Assembly (NCBI RefSeq): GCF_040448305.1
Contig: NZ_CP148752.1
Span: forward strand, 992,001 to 1,056,000
Length of the DNA: 64,000 nucleotides
Reading direction: 5' to 3'
DNA from: Pseudomonas fluorescens
GTDB lineage: Bacteria > Pseudomonadota > Gammaproteobacteria > Pseudomonadales > Pseudomonadaceae
Shown here: piece by piece, positions 61,037 through 64,000 of the stretch
Layout of the letters: every line of letters begins with the position of its first letter
How positions within the stretch are numbered: position 1 is the first letter of the stretch
Program-made: the position numbers and the translations under genes
The notes under the pieces: generated by a model
The model's input: the letters and a program-made list of their open reading frames with translations, nothing else
What the model was told of the DNA's origin: nothing
Database searches by the model: none

Positions 61037-63909
61037 TTACGCACCTCGGCTTTCTCGGTGTGCCGACGTTCTTTCAGCAGGCGATGTTGTTCATCACTGA
61101 ATTCCTGAAAGCGCTTCTGCCACTCCGAAGGGTGATAAACGCGGCTGACTTCGACGGCGGTGACCTTGTACTCCGGACAGTTGGTGGCCCAGTCGGAGTT
61201 GTCGGTGGTGATGACGTTGGCCCCCGATTCCGGGAAGTGGAAGGTGGTGTACACCACGCCGGGTGCGACCCGTTCGGTGATCCGCGCACGCAGCACGGTC
61301 TGGCCGGCGCGGCTGCCGATGCCGACCCAGTCACCCTCGTTGATGCCACGGCTCTCGGCGTCGGTCGGGTGGATTTCCAGGCGATCTTCGTCATGCCAGG
61401 CAACGTTGTCGGTACGCCGGGTCTGAGCGCCGACGTTGTACTGGCTGAGGATGCGCCCAGTGGTCAGCAGCAGCGGATAGCGAGCGTTGACCTTCTCCTC
61501 GGTGGGCACGTAGCCGGTGAGCATGAAGCGCCCCTTGCCGCGCACAAACTCTTCGATGTGCATGGTCGGCGTGCCGTCCGGTGCCTCGGCGTTGCACGGC
61601 CATTGCAGGCTGCCGTGGCGGTCCAGTTCGGCGTAGCTGACGTTGGTGAAGGTCGGCGTCAGGCTGGCGATTTCATCCATGATTTGCGATGGATGTTGGT
61701 AATTCATCGGGTAACCGAGGGCATTGGCCAGGGCCACGGTGCCTTCCCAATCGGCCTTGCCACCCAGTGGGTCCATGACCTTGCGTACCCGGGAGATGCG
61801 TCGCTCGGCGTTGGTGAAGGTGCCGTCCTTTTCCAGGAACGAACTGCCCGGCAGGAACACATGGGCGAACTTGGCGGTTTCGTTGAGGAAAATATCCTGC
61901 ACCACCACGCACTCCATGGCCGACAGGGCCGCGGTGACGTGCTGGGTATTCGGATCGCTCTGGGCGATGTCTTCGCCCTGGCAATACAGGCCCTTGAAGC
62001 TGCCGGCCAGGGCCGACTCGAACATGTTGGGGATGCGTAGGCCAGGATCAGGTTGCAGGGTGACGTTCCACGCCTGTTCGAACTGCGCCCGTACCACCTC
62101 GTTGGAGATGTGCCGGTAACCGGGTAACTCGTGGGGGAAAGAGCCCATGTCACAGGAGCCCTGAACGTTGTTCTGCCCCCGCAGCGGGTTCACACCCACG
62201 CCTTCGCGGCCGATGTTGCCGGTGGCCATGGCCAGGTTGGCAATGCCCATCACCGAGGTGCTACCCTGGCTGTGCTCGGTGACGCCCAAGCCGTAGTAGA
62301 TCGCCGCATTGCCACCGGTGGCATACAGGCGCGCAGCGGCACGGATGTCGGCAGCGGGTACGCCGCAGACAGGGCCAAGGGCTTCCGGCGAGTTTTCCGC
62401 ACGGCTGACGAACTCACTCCAGATCGCGAAATCGCTACCCTCGCAACGGGCGTCGATAAAGGCCTGGTTGAGCAGTCCTTCAGTGACAATCACATGAGCC
62501 AAGGCGTTGAGCATGGCGACGTTGGTACCGGGGCGCAGGGCCAGGTGATACTCGGCGCGGGCATGCACCGTATCCACCAGATCAATGCGTCGTGGGTCGA
62601 TGACGATCAGCCGCGCGCCTTCACGCAGACGGCGTTTGAGCTGGGAGGCGAACACCGGGTGGGCGTCGCTGGGGTTGGCGCCCATCACCAGGATCACGTC
62701 GGCCTGCATCACCGAGTCGAAACTCTGGGTGCCGGCGGACTCGCCAAGCGTTTGCTTCAAGCCATAGCCGGTCGGCGAGTGGCAGACCCGCGCACAGGTG
62801 TCGACGTTGTTGTTGCCGAAGGCGGCGCGCACCAGTTTTTGCACCAGATAGGTTTCTTCGTTGGTGCAGCGGCTGGAGGTGATGCCACCGATGGAATCTC
62901 GGCCATATTTTTGCTGCAGCCGACGGAATTCGCTGGCGGCGTAAGTCACCGCTTCATCCCAGCTGACTTCCTGCCAAGGGTCGCTGATGTTTTTGCGGAT
63001 CATCGGTTTGGTGATGCGGTCCGGGTGGGTGGCGTAGCCCCAGGCGAAGCGCCCCTTGACGCAGGAGTGGCCGTGGTTGGCCTGGCCGTTCTTGTCCGGA
63101 ACCATGCGCACCAGTTGGTCGCCTTTCATCTCGGCACGGAACGAACAGCCCACGCCACAATAGGCGCAAGTGGTGATCACGCTGCGCTCGGGCTGGCCCA
63201 GTTCGACCACGCTTTTTTCCATAAGGGTCGCGGTGGGGCAGGCCTGCACACAGGCGCCGCAGGACACGCATTCGGAGTCGAGGAAATTCTCGCCACCGGC
63301 AGCGGCCACCCTGGACTCGAAACCGCGCCCGGTAATGGTCAGGGCAAAGGTGCCCTGGGTTTCTTCGCAGGCGCGCACGCAGCGGTTGCAGACGATGCAC
63401 TTGCTCGGGTCGTAGTCGAAGTAGGGGTTGGAAGTGTCCTTCACGTCGGCCAGATGGTTGTCACCTTCATAGCCGTAGCGCACTTCCCGCAGGCCAACCT
63501 GGCCGGCCACGGTTTGCAGCTCGCAGTTGCCGTTGGCCGAGCAGGTCAGGCAGTCCAGCGGGTGATCGGAAATGTACAGCTCCATGACATTGCGCCGCAG
63601 GGTAGCGAGCTTGGGCGTCTGGGTGTGCACACTCATGCCTTCGCTGACCGGCGTGGTGCAGGACGCCGGATAACCGCGCATGCCGTCGATCTCCACCAGG
63701 CACATGCGGCAGGAGCCGAAGGCTTCCAGGCTGTCGGTGGCACAGAGTTTGGGGATGGTGGTGCCCAGCAGCGCGGCGGCGCGCATCACCGAGGTGCCTT
63801 CGGGCACGCTGATGCTGCGGCCGTCGATGTTCAGGGTGACTTGCACCTGGCTGTCGCGGGCCGGCGTGCCCAGATCGATATCGGTTTTCGGGTCGAAGAG
63901 AGTGATCAT
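61033..63909 (-). CDS. fdsA: Formate dehydrogenase subunit alpha (Mo/W catalytic subunit)
   Basis: A 958-residue catalytic subunit. An N-terminal [2Fe-2S] ferredoxin domain (SLEAFGSCRMCLVEIDG) is followed by a His/Cys [4Fe-4S] site (HPLDCLTCSANGNCELQ), two ferredoxin clusters (CIVCNRCVRACEE; CVSCGACVQACPT), then the molybdopterin domain with TTCAYCGVGCSF. The Mo-ligand Cys is probably in CARVCHSPTGYG. It oxidises formate to CO2 and passes electrons via FdsB/FdsG to NAD. The start ATG overlaps the end of the upstream subunit gene, confirming the operon. Confidence 0.95.
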   Translation of the reverse strand: MITLFDPKTDIDLGTPARDSQVQVTLNIDGRSISVPEGTSVMRAAALLGTTIPKLCATDSLEAFGSCRMCLVEIDGMRGYPASCTTPVSEGMSVHTQTPKLATLRRNVMELYISDHPLDCLTCSANGNCELQTVAGQVGLREVRYGYEGDNHLADVKDTSNPYFDYDPSKCIVCNRCVRACEETQGTFALTITGRGFESRVAAAGGENFLDSECVSCGACVQACPTATLMEKSVVELGQPERSVITTCAYCGVGCSFRAEMKGDQLVRMVPDKNGQANHGHSCVKGRFAWGYATHPDRITKPMIRKNISDPWQEVSWDEAVTYAASEFRRLQQKYGRDSIGGITSSRCTNEETYLVQKLVRAAFGNNNVDTCARVCHSPTGYGLKQTLGESAGTQSFDSVMQADVILVMGANPSDAHPVFASQLKRRLREGARLIVIDPRRIDLVDTVHARAEYHLALRPGTNVAMLNALAHVIVTEGLLNQAFIDARCEGSDFAIWSEFVSRAENSPEALGPVCGVPAADIRAAARLYATGGNAAIYYGLGVTEHSQGSTSVMGIANLAMATGNIGREGVGVNPLRGQNNVQGSCDMGSFPHELPGYRHISNEVVRAQFEQAWNVTLQPDPGLRIPNMFESALAGSFKGLYCQGEDIAQSDPNTQHVTAALSAMECVVVQDIFLNETAKFAHVFLPGSSFLEKDGTFTNAERRISRVRKVMDPLGGKADWEGTVALANALGYPMNYQHPSQIMDEIASLTPTFTNVSYAELDRHGSLQWPCNAEAPDGTPTMHIEEFVRGKGRFMLTGYVPTEEKVNARYPLLLTTGRILSQYNVGAQTRRTDNVAWHDEDRLEIHPTDAESRGINEGDWVGIGSRAGQTVLRARITERVAPGVVYTTFHFPESGANVITTDNSDWATNCPEYKVTAVEVSRVYHPSEWQKRFQEFSDEQHRLLKERRHTEKAEVRK

Positions 63910-64000
63910 TGTTCGGCCTCCGAGGCTTGCAGACCGAAGTCAGCGGGGAAGTGCTTGAGGGCGCTGGCCACGGGATAAGACGTCATGCCGCCCAACGCGC
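63906..64000 (-). CDS. fdsB: Formate dehydrogenase subunit beta, C-terminal end (partial)
   Basis: The minus-strand frame ending at 63906 reads ALGGMTSYPVASALKHFPAD then FGLQASEAEQ-stop. This matches the C-terminus of FdsB (NuoF-like, FMN and NADH binding). Most of the gene is beyond the right edge. Its TGA overlaps the fdsA start codon. Confidence 0.85.
   Translation of the reverse strand, partial: ALGGMTSYPVASALKHFPADFGLQASEAEQ

Noticed and set aside
62131..63978. 615-codon plus-strand frame opposite fdsA
   Set aside because: Shadow frame; fdsA has every Fe-S and Mo motif.

Overview
The window is a stretch of chromosome from a Pseudomonas, most likely of the P. fluorescens group. The evidence is the GC-rich codon use, a cyoABCDE terminal oxidase operon, a DUF3077 gene, the DUF1302/DUF1329/MMPL lipid locus, and many copies of the fluorescent-pseudomonad REP palindrome (core GGAGCGAGC-CTGCTCGCGA), found at about 15 sites and mostly as inverted doublets (REPINs). 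No rRNA, tRNA, CRISPR array, IS element or prophage is visible. Almost all the DNA is core-like; exceptions are a small insertion-like patch (about 14.4-15.3 kb) and a metabolic gene cluster (16.2-28.8 kb).

Layout. 0-4.7 kb: tail-less DUF2165 gene, 2-hydroxyacid dehydrogenase, small conserved proteins, YkgJ-type cysteine-cluster protein, GNAT acetyltransferase and a CheV-type coupling protein. 4.8-7.7 kb: divergent norR/hmp nitric oxide detoxification pair with three GTC-N5-GAC NorR-type sites. 8.0-14.2 kb: dsbB and cyoABCDE. 14.4-16.2 kb: two unknown overlapping small genes, a DUF3077 gene with a short upstream ORF, decayed fragments and REPINs.

16.2-28.8 kb is the most interesting region. 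Ten same-strand genes encode an MFS transporter, an ATP-grasp ligase of the L-amino-acid-ligase type, a RidA-like protein, a cupin, a GST, a KamA-family radical SAM enzyme, a class IV (BCAT-like) aminotransferase, a TauD/clavaminate-synthase-like oxygenase, an AurF-type diiron oxygenase and an MBL-fold hydrolase. They are flanked by two MocR (GntR-aminotransferase fusion) regulators. Two distinct repeat-type operators lie in front of the two halves of the run. This looks like an NRPS-free pathway making or modifying a small amino-acid-derived metabolite; I cannot name a characterised cluster with this set.

29-36 kb: an unknown 234-aa protein, then a two-component system (OmpR-type regulator plus histidine kinase) divergent from a msrB-dipZ-msrA operon that looks like a periplasmic methionine-sulfoxide repair system with its own electron-supply protein. 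35.6-40.5 kb: LysR regulator, ArgD-like aminotransferase, P-loop kinase-like protein and PhoD-like phosphatase. 40.7-48.3 kb: a seven-gene catabolic-looking run (quinone oxidoreductase, TauD dioxygenase, BKACE, MFS, DsbA/FrnE-like, Rieske protein, YeiH exporter) and an AraC regulator. 48.7-60 kb: alpha/beta hydrolase, DUF1302, DUF1329, YCF48-like, MMPL/RND transporter, acyl-CoA dehydrogenase and acyl-CoA ligase, a coherent envelope/fatty-acid-type locus. 60.3-64 kb: small ion channel and the end of an NAD-dependent formate dehydrogenase operon (fdsB partial, fdsA, fdsD) running off the right edge.
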